A stretch of 64,000 nucleotides of DNA, taken from Treponema sp. CETP13. Its GTDB lineage: Bacteria; Spirochaetota; Spirochaetia; Treponematales; Treponemataceae. Below, piece after piece: positions 46,321 to 54,737 of this stretch (positions are counted from its first letter, which is position 1; the number at the start of each line of letters is the position of its first letter). Both the position numbers and the translations under genes were made by a program. Location of the stretch: positions 124,001-188,000 of the forward strand of contig MLPZ01000003.1 in NCBI GenBank assembly GCA_001885315.1. Reading direction: 5' to 3'. The notes below the pieces were generated by a model, which was not told the DNA's origin, did no database searches, and saw nothing but the letters and a program-made list of their open reading frames with translations.

Positions 46321-47574
46321 ATGCCTAAACCAACAAAATACACTCAAGGTTCTATCATTTACTTTTCCGGCGATATGGATGATCGCATCTTTATTTTACA
46401 AAGTGGGCAAATTAGTCTTACATCTGTTGATATAGAAACAAAACGCCCCATAGAACAACAACTACATGCAGGAGAGTTTTTTGGGGTAAAATCAGCACTA
46501 GGACATTTTCCTCGAGAAGAAACTGCAACCGTTTTAGAAAGTTCAACAACAATTGTTCTAACTATTCCTGAATTTGAAACAATCTTTAGTAATAACAAAC
46601 CTCTTATAATGAAAATGCTACGTGTTTTTTCAACTCAATTACGCGATATACATAAACAAACAGAATCTATATTACATAACACAGCTACCGTTAGTACACA
46701 AGAAGGGATGTTAGAGGTTGCTCGTTCTTTCTTTGATGATGAACAGTATAGATCTTGTTGTGATGTTTGTAATAAACTTATGCAAGAATTTCCTACCTCT
46801 CCAAAGATTGAGGCTGCAGCAAAACTACTTGAAGATTCAAATAGAAGATATCAAAACCAACTCAAAACAGGACAAATACATAAAGTTGCAGAAGTACAAA
46901 ATGCAAACGTATCTAATCCAACCACATTAACTCAATTTTCTTTACCTGCCTTTGGACGATTTGCAAAAACATATGAACCGGGTCAAGTTATTATTAGTGA
47001 ATTTGAACCAGGAACAACTTTTTACCTTATTCAATCAGGACAAGTCCAGTTAGTAAAATGTGTGAATGGAACAAAAAAGAACCTTGATATTCTTATGCCT
47101 GGTGAAATTTTTGGTGAAATGGCTATTCTCGACAACAGTCCTCGATCTGCAACCTGCGTAGCAATTGGCGAAGTTGAAGTTCTTGAATTTAACAAAGAAA
47201 ACTTTAGCATTTTAGTTACTGGGAATCCACAAATGGCGCTCATATTATTAAAACTTTTTTGTAAACGTATTTATGATCAAAAACGTCGTTTTAAGACACT
47301 TTGCATAAAAGATACCTCTGCTCGTATATGTGATGTCTTTCTTATGTTTGATGAATTACATCCTGGGAAAGATTTAGAAGCCAGAAAACGTCGTTTTAAC
47401 CTTACAATACAAGATCTTTCTCACTGGGCTGGATTACCTATTAATATAGTCAATGACGAAGTAAATAAACTTGTAGAAAAGCGTCGCCTTGAAATTTACG
47501 AAAACTATATGATTGTTGCAAATATTGGTGAAATTAAACGTACTGTTGAACAAAAAACCGCTGTTCGTTTATAA
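46321..47574 (+). CDS. Double cyclic-nucleotide-binding regulator with winged helix
   Basis: The product has 417 residues. A first cNMP-binding domain (about 5-120) carries SGDMDDRIFILQSGQI and LHAGEFFGVKSALG. A short helical, TPR-like region (about 128-180) follows, then a second cNMP-binding domain (about 210-325) with YLIQSGQVQLVK and PGEIFGEMAILDNSPRSATC, the latter close to the cAMP-binding loop. A C-terminal Crp-type winged helix (about 330-405) follows. The second domain looks ligand-competent and the first degenerate. Related proteins occur across treponemes. It could act on Fnr-like sites such as that at mrp, which is an inference. AGGAAAGGAAG precedes the ATG. Confidence 0.85.
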   Translation: MPKPTKYTQGSIIYFSGDMDDRIFILQSGQISLTSVDIETKRPIEQQLHAGEFFGVKSALGHFPREETATVLESSTTIVLTIPEFETIFSNNKPLIMKMLRVFSTQLRDIHKQTESILHNTATVSTQEGMLEVARSFFDDEQYRSCCDVCNKLMQEFPTSPKIEAAAKLLEDSNRRYQNQLKTGQIHKVAEVQNANVSNPTTLTQFSLPAFGRFAKTYEPGQVIISEFEPGTTFYLIQSGQVQLVKCVNGTKKNLDILMPGEIFGEMAILDNSPRSATCVAIGEVEVLEFNKENFSILVTGNPQMALILLKLFCKRIYDQKRRFKTLCIKDTSARICDVFLMFDELHPGKDLEARKRRFNLTIQDLSHWAGLPINIVNDEVNKLVEKRRLEIYENYMIVANIGEIKRTVEQKTAVRL

Positions 47575-47595
47575 AAAATAGTTCCAAACAAATTA

Positions 47596-47624
47596 TTGAC
47601 CCATTCTCTTACTTTCAGTATACT
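47596..47624 (+). promoter_or_regulatory. tRNA-Thr promoter
   Basis: TTGACC, 17 bases, then TATACT, ending 12 bases before the tRNA 5' end. Confidence 0.8.
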
Positions 47625-47636
47625 TATAAAACTATT

Positions 47637-47709
47637 GCCAACTTAGCTCACCTGGTAGAGCAGCTCACTCGTAACGAGCAGGTACTCGGTTCAAGTCCGG
47701 GAGTTGGCT
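47637..47709 (+). tRNA. tRNA-Thr (anticodon CGT)
   Basis: A full cloverleaf: acceptor GCCAACT/AGTTGGC, D stem GCTC/GAGC, anticodon loop CTCGTAA with anticodon CGT (reads ACG), and T arm CTCGG-TTCAAGT-CCGGG. The last pair of the anticodon stem is an A-C mismatch. CCA is not encoded. Confidence 0.93.
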
Positions 47710-47727
47710 TAAGAAAAATATTAGCTA

Positions 47728-47783
47728 AAAGCACCCCAATAAGTGAACAAGAAAGTTCAGTTTTAGGAGGTGCCTTTTTTATT
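47728..47783 (+). terminator. Terminator after tRNA-Thr
   Basis: An outer stem GCACC/GGTGC encloses an inner TGAAC/GTTCA hairpin and is followed by six T on the plus strand. It also lies just beyond the end of trpA and may act weakly on the trp operon from the other side. Confidence 0.6.
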
Positions 47784-47798
47784 TTTATATTATTCCGA

Positions 47799-48584
47799 TT
47801 AACGAGCTCCATCAGAAAGTTCTTTTGCTTTGTTATAAATTCGCTCATACAATAGTTTTGAGTTTAAGAATTCATTTGTAGGTTTGTTTTCTTGTTCTTC
47901 TACAAATTTAGAAATAATATTAACAAAAACAGACCCTGCAACAACGGCATAAACGTGAGGAGCAAGGGTCTTGCTTTGCTCACCATTTTGAATACCAAAT
48001 CCACCTAAGATTTTAGAACCGCCTTCACTGCATCTTTCGATATATTGTATCATATCATCTGTAATAGTCGTTGCCTGCCCTGTAATTCCTGCTCGCAAAA
48101 CACTATAAATATATTTAAAACCTGCATGAGCAACTTTTGAAAGTCTCTCATCTGTTACTGATGGGGCAATAACAGGAATTTGATTTACATTGTATTTTTC
48201 ACACAAAGTTTTTAACCCTTCATCACAATCAAAAGGTAAGTCCCCAATAATAAAACCTGTAGCACCAATTTTTATTGCTCGCTCTACAAAGTTTTGCATA
48301 CCAGGTCTAAAAAAAATAGAAGTGTAGGACATTAAAAAAATTTCAATATCAGGATGTTTTTTATGAACCTTTCCAATAAAATCTAATCCATTTTGTGTCG
48401 TGTATCCACGAGCAAGAACTTTTGCATTTGCATTTTGAATTATTTTACCATCAGCGCTCGGATCGCTAAACGGTAATTGAACTTCTAATATTTTTGCTCC
48501 ACCGTCTATTAGAGCATCTGCTACAATAAGAGCTGTTTCATCATCAGGATACCCTGCAACTTGATGTGCCATTAAAATTGCCAT
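47799..48584 (-). CDS. trpA: Tryptophan synthase alpha subunit
   Basis: The product has 261 residues and splits indole-3-glycerol phosphate to indole for the beta subunit. The active-site strand is EVQLPFSDPSADGKIIQNAN (about 33-52), holding the catalytic Glu and Asp. YIYSVLRAGITG (about 169) and LGGFGIQ (about 205) bind the phosphate. The N-terminus is short, beginning almost at the first barrel strand (MAILMAHQVAGYPDD), so the usual leading helix is reduced. It is last in the trp operon, 27 bases after trpB, with AAGGAG upstream. Confidence 0.93.
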   Translation of the reverse strand: MAILMAHQVAGYPDDETALIVADALIDGGAKILEVQLPFSDPSADGKIIQNANAKVLARGYTTQNGLDFIGKVHKKHPDIEIFLMSYTSIFFRPGMQNFVERAIKIGATGFIIGDLPFDCDEGLKTLCEKYNVNQIPVIAPSVTDERLSKVAHAGFKYIYSVLRAGITGQATTITDDMIQYIERCSEGGSKILGGFGIQNGEQSKTLAPHVYAVVAGSVFVNIISKFVEEQENKPTNEFLNSKLLYERIYNKAKELSDGAR

Positions 48585-48611
48585 TTTTATCTCCTTAAGT
48601 GAAAAAGCTTA

Positions 48612-49922
48612 TTAAGCCTCTTCCTCGTGAATTGTTATTTTTGAAGAATGAATTTCTGTATTTGAATTAAGTCTCTCTAATTCACCTTGTAAAAACTCAC
48701 CCCATTCTTTTGGTCTAAAAACAGGGGATGTAATAAAGATATCTTTATCTCCTCGACCGCTCATGTTAATAACAATTACTTTATCTTTACTCATTGTTTT
48801 AGCAAGTTTTAAAGCCTCTGATCCTGCATGAGCACTTTCAAGTGCAAATAAAACACCTTCATTTTGTGCAAAAACTTTAACCGCATTTAATGCCTCGCTA
48901 TCAGTTGCAGAAGTAAATTCTATACGTCCTTTTTCACCTAAATAAGCAAGCTGAGGTCCAATTCCTGCATAATCTAAACCTGCCGAAATCGAACGAGTAT
49001 CATTAACTTGCCCGTCTTCATTTACTAAAAACTTACTTTTATAGCCATGCAGTATATCTAAATGTGCGTCACCTGCCATTCGAACAGCATTGTTTCCCTC
49101 TCCAGGTCCTATTCCACCTGCTTCTACTGCAATAAGCCGAGGTTTTTGTTCGTTTATATACGGCTCGAAAAAACCAATGGCATTTGATCCACCACCAACA
49201 CATGCTATACATGCATCAGGAGAAAGACCTCGTTCTGCCAATTGGGATTTAGTTTCACGACCAACAAAAGACTGAAAAGTTCGAACCATATCAGGAAAAG
49301 GATCGGGGCCTAAGGCAGAACCAATAACATAATGAGTTGTCTCAAAATTAGCTGCCCAGTCTCTCATAGCCTCGTTTATTGCATCTTTTAGAATACGAGA
49401 GCCAGTTAAAACAGGAACAACTTTTGCACCATACAACTCCATTGAAGCTACATTTGGCTGTTGCCGTTTCATATCAATTTCGCCCATATAGACTGTACAT
49501 TTCATACCCAAACGAGCACAGGCTGCTGCTGTTGCCACGCCATGTTGCCCCGCACCAGTTTCGGCAATAATTCGAGTTTTACCACTATATTTTGCCAAAA
49601 GAACTTGCCCAATAGCATTATTAATTTTATGAGCACCTGTATTTGCAAGTCCTTCAAGTTTTACATAAATTTGGGCTCCACCTAACAAATCACTTGTGCG
49701 CTTTGCATGAAGCATAGGTGTTGGACGGCCTATAAAATCACGTTGCAATTCAGAAAGTTCTGCTAGAAACTTATTGTCTTTCATCGCCTTTTCAAAATTG
49801 ACACCAGTTTCATCAATCGTGCGACGTAAAATTTCTGCCACATATTTACCGCCAAATTGACCAAAAAAACCATTGTCACTCATTCGCGGTGTATCACTTA
49901 TTCTTTTCTCTATTGATTCCAT
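48612..49922 (-). CDS. trpB: Tryptophan synthase beta subunit
   Basis: The product has 436 residues. It condenses indole with serine to tryptophan using pyridoxal phosphate. GFFGQFGGKYVAEIL opens the domain. The PLP Lys is in TGAHKINNA (about 97), GAGQHGVATA follows, and CVGGGSNAIGFF (about 239) binds the PLP phosphate. It is longer than the typical 395-400 by a C-terminal extension (about 410-436). It begins one base after the trpCF stop, so translation is coupled. Confidence 0.97.
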   Translation of the reverse strand: MESIEKRISDTPRMSDNGFFGQFGGKYVAEILRRTIDETGVNFEKAMKDNKFLAELSELQRDFIGRPTPMLHAKRTSDLLGGAQIYVKLEGLANTGAHKINNAIGQVLLAKYSGKTRIIAETGAGQHGVATAAACARLGMKCTVYMGEIDMKRQQPNVASMELYGAKVVPVLTGSRILKDAINEAMRDWAANFETTHYVIGSALGPDPFPDMVRTFQSFVGRETKSQLAERGLSPDACIACVGGGSNAIGFFEPYINEQKPRLIAVEAGGIGPGEGNNAVRMAGDAHLDILHGYKSKFLVNEDGQVNDTRSISAGLDYAGIGPQLAYLGEKGRIEFTSATDSEALNAVKVFAQNEGVLFALESAHAGSEALKLAKTMSKDKVIVINMSGRGDKDIFITSPVFRPKEWGEFLQGELERLNSNTEIHSSKITIHEEEA

Positions 49923-49923
49923 T

Positions 49924-51477
49924 TTAATTCCTTATGTTTTCAAACAATTTTTCTAATTTCTTATGATCCTTTATACCAGGAGAACTTTCTACCCCGCTCG
50001 AAACATCTATTAGTTCTGGAGAGAACGTTGCTAGTACACTGCCAACGTTCTCTGGATTTATACCCCCAGCAAGCCACAAAGGTGATTTTTTCTGAGCAAT
50101 ACTTACAAGCTCATTAGAGATTTGAACACCTGTGCCTCCATCTTTTCCTACTACATTTGCATCGATTAAAACCCGCGGCTGTCCAAAATTAAGAACTTTT
50201 TCTAAATTTGCTATATCATCTCTTGAGCCAATTTTTACTGCTTGATAATGCCAAAAATCCTGAGTTGCTATACCACTTGGAGAGCAATTATGAAACTGCA
50301 CTGCATCTAAAATCCCAACAGTTGCTAAACCAATAGCAACTTGGCCTTCTGTAGAATTTTGGTCTGTAATTACTCCAACACACATTACTTGAGAATACTT
50401 TTCTCGCACTTTCTTGCAAATTGCTGTTATTGTTTTTTTATCTACATAGCGAGGACTTTTTTTTACAGATATAAAACCTAAAAAATCTGCTCCTAATTCG
50501 CACGCTTTAAGAGCATCTTTGACATTTGTAATTCCACATATTTTAACAAACGGAAGTGTTTTATTTGGCTTAAGTGAACTTAACCGTATTTTTTCAATCT
50601 TATTATAGCTTCGCACTCCGAGCTCAAGCGCATATTGTTTCCACTTTATAGTATTAAGAAAAACTTCTTTTGTGCCACCTGCTAAAAATGAGTCCACAAG
50701 AGAATGTGCTTTTTGAGGATTTTTTGAAGCAGCCTCTCCCACTAACATACCATAAAAGCCTAGACTTCCTGCAAACCTTGCTCCCATTGGAGTATGGATT
50801 CCTGATTCAAATATCATTTTTTTTGGTAGCGCATCGCCATAAGTTAACGGCTTAAGTAAATCGATCGCAAATGTCGCTAAATCTCGAGTATTTGTCCCTG
50901 CAACTACATTATCAAGACTTTTCCCTTTTTTTAACAATGCCTTTTCTACATCATGATATTTTCCAATATCTTCGTCAGTTCTTAGTTCTATAAGCATTCC
51001 AAGTCCAAGATCTGCACACCGCACTGCCATATCTATTAAACGCTCTGTTTCTAAAATACGTGCGATAAGCAATACCGCATCTGCTCCAACTTTGTATGAA
51101 GCATCAATTTCACTAATATCTGTCAAAAAATCTTTACGCAAGATTGCAGGTTTTTCACCCTTTTGACTATCTAAAACCCTTGCAACTTCGACTATATCTT
51201 GCAAACTACCTTTAAAATAATTATTTTCTGTAAGTATAGAAATCGCAGCTGCTCCGGCTTTTTGATACTCTATAGCAAGGGTACTCGGATCCAAAGAGGG
51301 AGCAATATCTCCCTTTGACGGAGAAGCTCTTTTTATCTCTAGAATAACTCCCTTCTCAGGCAAAAAAGGAGTAATTGAACGCTCCCGTTTTTTAGGAATA
51401 GTAAAACAAAAGTTTTTTTCTTTGTTTATTTTATCTAATTCTCGCTCTTTAATAATAGTTTGTAATATAGAATCCAC
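49924..51477 (-). CDS. trpCF: Bifunctional indole-3-glycerol-phosphate synthase / phosphoribosylanthranilate isomerase
   Basis: The product is a 517-residue two-barrel fusion. The TrpC half (about 1-260) carries VILEIKRASPSKGDIAPS (about 45), ILRKDFLTD and IFESGIHT. The TrpF half (about 305-517) opens PFVKICGITNVKDALK and later carries VLIDANVVGKDGGTG and LAGGINPENV. It converts phosphoribosylanthranilate through to indole-3-glycerol phosphate. The two activities are usually separate genes; the fused form is best known from enteric bacteria. It starts 11 bases after trpGD. Confidence 0.95.
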   Translation of the reverse strand: MDSILQTIIKERELDKINKEKNFCFTIPKKRERSITPFLPEKGVILEIKRASPSKGDIAPSLDPSTLAIEYQKAGAAAISILTENNYFKGSLQDIVEVARVLDSQKGEKPAILRKDFLTDISEIDASYKVGADAVLLIARILETERLIDMAVRCADLGLGMLIELRTDEDIGKYHDVEKALLKKGKSLDNVVAGTNTRDLATFAIDLLKPLTYGDALPKKMIFESGIHTPMGARFAGSLGFYGMLVGEAASKNPQKAHSLVDSFLAGGTKEVFLNTIKWKQYALELGVRSYNKIEKIRLSSLKPNKTLPFVKICGITNVKDALKACELGADFLGFISVKKSPRYVDKKTITAICKKVREKYSQVMCVGVITDQNSTEGQVAIGLATVGILDAVQFHNCSPSGIATQDFWHYQAVKIGSRDDIANLEKVLNFGQPRVLIDANVVGKDGGTGVQISNELVSIAQKKSPLWLAGGINPENVGSVLATFSPELIDVSSGVESSPGIKDHKKLEKLFENIRN

Positions 51478-51488
51478 AATTCCAATCC

Positions 51489-53087
51489 TTAGGCAGCATT
51501 TGAAAGCTCGACAACTTGGTCAAGTTTTTTTTGAACAGCCCCCATTGCAAGAGCTTCTTTTGCGCGATTATAACCTTCTTTTATTGTTGCAACTTTTCCA
51601 GCGACACACATTGCAGCCCCTGCATTTAAACAAACTGCAGCTGTTACTGTTTTATTTGCTTTACCAGCAAGAATTTGACGTGCAATTTTTGCATTATCAT
51701 CACCAGTACCACCAGCTAAATCTTCTATTTTACAACCCGTAATTCCAAATTCAGCAGGATCTATTTTGTACTGTGACTCCTTACCATTTTCATCGATTTC
51801 AAAGACAGAAGTTTTTGCACATGGAGAAATCTCGTCAAAACCATCCTCACTATGTACAACCATTACGTGTTTTGGACCAAGCATTTTTGCAGCATGAGCA
51901 TACAATTCTAAAAGAGACTCATCATATACCCCAAGCATTTGATAGGTAGCATTCGCAGGATTAGAAAGAGGTCCCATAAGGTTCATAATAGTTTTAATAC
52001 CTAAAGCCCCACGAACAGGACCTGCAAAACGCATTGCAGCATGATAGATTGGCGCAAACAAAAATGCAAAACCTGTCTTTTCTACCAATTTGGCAGATTT
52101 TTCTGGACTTACATCTATTTTTATTCCTAACGCTGTATAAAAGTTTGCAGCACCACTTTTTGAAGACACCGCACGATTACCATGTTTTGCCATTGGAACA
52201 CCACAACTAGCTGCTACTAAAGCTGACATTGAGCTAATATTAAAACTTCCTTTACCATCTCCTCCTGTTCCAACAATTTCACATACCTCATTGTTAGAAA
52301 GAGGGAGAGTAACTTTTTTGCTATTAAGAACTTTTGCACAAGCAGCAACTTCTTGTGAAGTATACCCTTTTACTGCAAGCGCACTTAAAATAGCAGCTGA
52401 TTTTCGCTCGTCCAGACAACCTTCGGTTAAATCTTCCATAAACATAGCAGCTTGCTCGGCACTTAAATCTTTTTTTGCACAAATTGTATTAAGAGTTTCT
52501 GATACATCTAACGGTTTTACCCTATAATTTAGAAAAGCTGTAAAAAATTGTTTTTCATATTCTGAAGCAACTGATTCTGGATGAAATTGAACCCCTTCAA
52601 TCGGCATTGTTTTATGTCGAACGCCCATTACATCACCATCTGCACTTCTTGCAGTCACTTCAAAATCTTTTGGAAGTGTTGCCTCATCGACAACTAAACT
52701 ATGATATCGAGTAAAAGTAGCCTCTTTTCCAATAAGTCTAAAAAGCCCTTTTCCATCTAGCGCTATTTTTTGAGCTTGTCCATGACAAATATCCTTTGCT
52801 TGCACAATTTTTGCACCAAACGCCTGGCAAATACATTGATGGCCAAGACAAACACCCATTATTGGTATTTTTCCTGCAAAATATTTAATTGCCTCTAAAG
52901 ATACACCAGCATCTTCTGGGCGTCCCGCTCCTGGAGATACAATAAGCCTACTAGGGTTAAGAGCCTCTAAATCTTTTACAGAAACTTCTTTGCTTCTAAT
53001 AGTTTTAATTTCTTCGCTAGTGTATTTCGATAAGGCTTGAACTACATTAAAAGTAAAAGAATCGTAATTGTCTAATAAAATAATCAT
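51489..53087 (-). CDS. trpGD: Bifunctional anthranilate synthase glutaminase / anthranilate phosphoribosyltransferase
   Basis: The product is a 532-residue fusion. The TrpG glutaminase (about 1-195) has DNYDSFTFNVVQAL, the nucleophile Cys in MGVCLGHQCICQAFG (about 80) and the His/Glu pair in GVQFHPESVA (about 168). The TrpD part (about 200-532) has the PRPP-binding VGTGGDGKGSFNISS (about 268), KHGNRAVSSKSG and a DEISP loop. It supplies ammonia for anthranilate and then adds phosphoribose from PRPP. It starts 18 bases after trpE with AGGAGA upstream. Confidence 0.95.
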   Translation of the reverse strand: MIILLDNYDSFTFNVVQALSKYTSEEIKTIRSKEVSVKDLEALNPSRLIVSPGAGRPEDAGVSLEAIKYFAGKIPIMGVCLGHQCICQAFGAKIVQAKDICHGQAQKIALDGKGLFRLIGKEATFTRYHSLVVDEATLPKDFEVTARSADGDVMGVRHKTMPIEGVQFHPESVASEYEKQFFTAFLNYRVKPLDVSETLNTICAKKDLSAEQAAMFMEDLTEGCLDERKSAAILSALAVKGYTSQEVAACAKVLNSKKVTLPLSNNEVCEIVGTGGDGKGSFNISSMSALVAASCGVPMAKHGNRAVSSKSGAANFYTALGIKIDVSPEKSAKLVEKTGFAFLFAPIYHAAMRFAGPVRGALGIKTIMNLMGPLSNPANATYQMLGVYDESLLELYAHAAKMLGPKHVMVVHSEDGFDEISPCAKTSVFEIDENGKESQYKIDPAEFGITGCKIEDLAGGTGDDNAKIARQILAGKANKTVTAAVCLNAGAAMCVAGKVATIKEGYNRAKEALAMGAVQKKLDQVVELSNAA

Positions 53088-53105
53088 ATATATTTCTCCT
53101 TTTTT

Positions 53106-54557
53106 CTATTTACTTAAAAAAATTGTTTTCATTGCATCTATTTTTTCACACGTCTCGATCCACTCTCTCTCTGGGATACTTGCATGAGTTATGCCACCTC
53201 CAGCTTGTAAGGTCCAAACATTTTTTTGTTTAAGAGCACATCTAATTGCAATGCAAAAATCTAAGTCCCCATCTACAGAAAGGTATCCAACAGAACCTGC
53301 ATAAAAATTCCGCTTTTCTTTTTCTAAACCAGAAAGAATTTCAATTGCACTTATCTTTGGCGCACCACTCACCGTTCCAGCAGGAAAAGACGATCTAAGT
53401 ATTTTAACTGCAACATCTGTGTCAGAGGGAACCGTTTTACCCGTAACTTCAGATACTAGATGAATTACAGTGCTATATTTTTCGCAAACCATAAGCTTAG
53501 TCACTTTTATAGATCCAGAGTCACAAACTCGGCCTAAATCATTTCGCGCTAAGTCTACAAGCATAAGATGTTCTGCTTTTTCTTTTGGATCATTAATAAG
53601 TTCAGTACTTAAAGCTTCATCTTCTGCAAGATTTTTCCCACGGCGCCGAGTTCCTGCAATAGGGTGAATTGTTGCTACACCTTTTCGAACACGTACAAGA
53701 CTTTCTGGGGAAGCTCCTACTAACTGAAAATCATCAAAATCTAAATAAAACATGTATGGGGATGGATTTTTTTGACGTAAGCGCCGATATACTTCAAGAG
53801 CTGAAGTAGAATCTTTTATTTGCAACCGACGAGAAGGAACTGCTTGTATTATGTCCCCGGCTATAATGTGTTTTTGAAGTTTAACTACTTTTTCTACATA
53901 CTCATCATGTGTTTTTTGAATATCTGTAATTACTTCTATTTCTGAATTAGTACTTTTCTTTGGTTCACTTAAATAAGTAAAATCTAAATCAGAAATACGT
54001 TTTTGGATATTTTCTATTGCATTCTCTAAATCAATCTTGCTTTCTTTATAATTAAGGGCGACCAAGTACATCATTTCCGTGAAATGATCAAAAATAATAT
54101 ACATATGTCCAATGATAAAACAACCTTCTGGTATTGCAAGATTATCTTTTTGATCACTCAGCATTATCGTATCGCAACGGGCACAAAACTCGTAACCCAA
54201 ATAACCAAGACCAGCTCCCGGTAACGGTAAATATTTTGATTGCATTTTCCCATTACTCTTTTTATCTGCATTTATAAGTACACTTTTATGTTGTTTTGCT
54301 ATGGCAGCCAAATTATCAAGAATATCACCTTCTAGTTTTGTCTCTACTTGTCGTCCATCTTCTACACTAATTCGAACAGCTCCATAACTTTTTTGAACAA
54401 TTCTAAAAGCTTCATCAATCATCAAAATAGAGTACCGATCTTTACCAGCCGAAAAAGAAGCTGATTCTAAAACGGCTTTGGCTTGTAATTTTTTTGCTAA
54501 CAAAAAAGGAGTAAATCGATCTCCCGAAATTTTTTTAATTATAGACTTTACTGGCAT
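53106..54557 (-). CDS. trpE: Anthranilate synthase component I
   Basis: The product has 483 residues. The chorismate-binding half holds YMFYLDFDDFQLVGASPESL (about 267-286), IHPIAGTRRRGKN, VDLARNDLGRVCDSGS (about 335), SFPAGTVSGAPKI (about 393) and QAGGGITHASIPEREW (about 455). It joins ammonia to chorismate to give anthranilate. The N-terminal domain carries the LLES-like feedback-inhibition element as VLESASF (about 29), so tryptophan inhibition is likely. It is first in the operon, with GAGGAA before the ATG, downstream of a promoter with three dyads. Confidence 0.96.
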   Translation of the reverse strand: MPVKSIIKKISGDRFTPFLLAKKLQAKAVLESASFSAGKDRYSILMIDEAFRIVQKSYGAVRISVEDGRQVETKLEGDILDNLAAIAKQHKSVLINADKKSNGKMQSKYLPLPGAGLGYLGYEFCARCDTIMLSDQKDNLAIPEGCFIIGHMYIIFDHFTEMMYLVALNYKESKIDLENAIENIQKRISDLDFTYLSEPKKSTNSEIEVITDIQKTHDEYVEKVVKLQKHIIAGDIIQAVPSRRLQIKDSTSALEVYRRLRQKNPSPYMFYLDFDDFQLVGASPESLVRVRKGVATIHPIAGTRRRGKNLAEDEALSTELINDPKEKAEHLMLVDLARNDLGRVCDSGSIKVTKLMVCEKYSTVIHLVSEVTGKTVPSDTDVAVKILRSSFPAGTVSGAPKISAIEILSGLEKEKRNFYAGSVGYLSVDGDLDFCIAIRCALKQKNVWTLQAGGGITHASIPEREWIETCEKIDAMKTIFLSK

Positions 54558-54598
54558 TAGTATTCCTCATCTTTAAATCGGTGTTTTCACATATTACC

Positions 54599-54618
54599 TG
54601 TTACTATAAACAGTAACA
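54599..54618. promoter_or_regulatory. trp operator dyad 1
   Basis: TGTTACT-N6-AGTAACA, perfect seven-base arms, downstream of the predicted trpE transcription start. Confidence 0.75.
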
Positions 54619-54629
54619 AATAACCATAC

Positions 54630-54649
54630 TGTTACTTTACACAGTAACA
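54630..54649. promoter_or_regulatory. trp operator dyad 2
   Basis: TGTTACT-N6-AGTAACA again with identical arms, centred exactly 31 bases (three helical turns) from dyad 1 and covering the trpE -10 box. Confidence 0.75.
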
Positions 54650-54662
54650 TTGTTTCTGTCAA
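54634..54662 (-). promoter_or_regulatory. trp operon promoter
   Basis: A minus-strand TTGACA, 17 bases, then TAAAGT. The -35 lies inside dyad 3 and the -10 inside dyad 2. Confidence 0.75.
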
Positions 54663-54669
54663 TAGAAAC
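54652..54669. promoter_or_regulatory. trp operator dyad 3 (variant)
   Basis: GTTTCT-N6-AGAAAC, one base per arm different from dyads 1 and 2, centred 21 bases (two turns) from dyad 2 and covering the -35. Confidence 0.6.
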
Positions 54670-54737
54670 TGCATTTTTTTATGACTTTTTTTTAACTTTG
54701 TGTTAAGCTGAATGAATTACAAATGTAAGGAGTCAGA

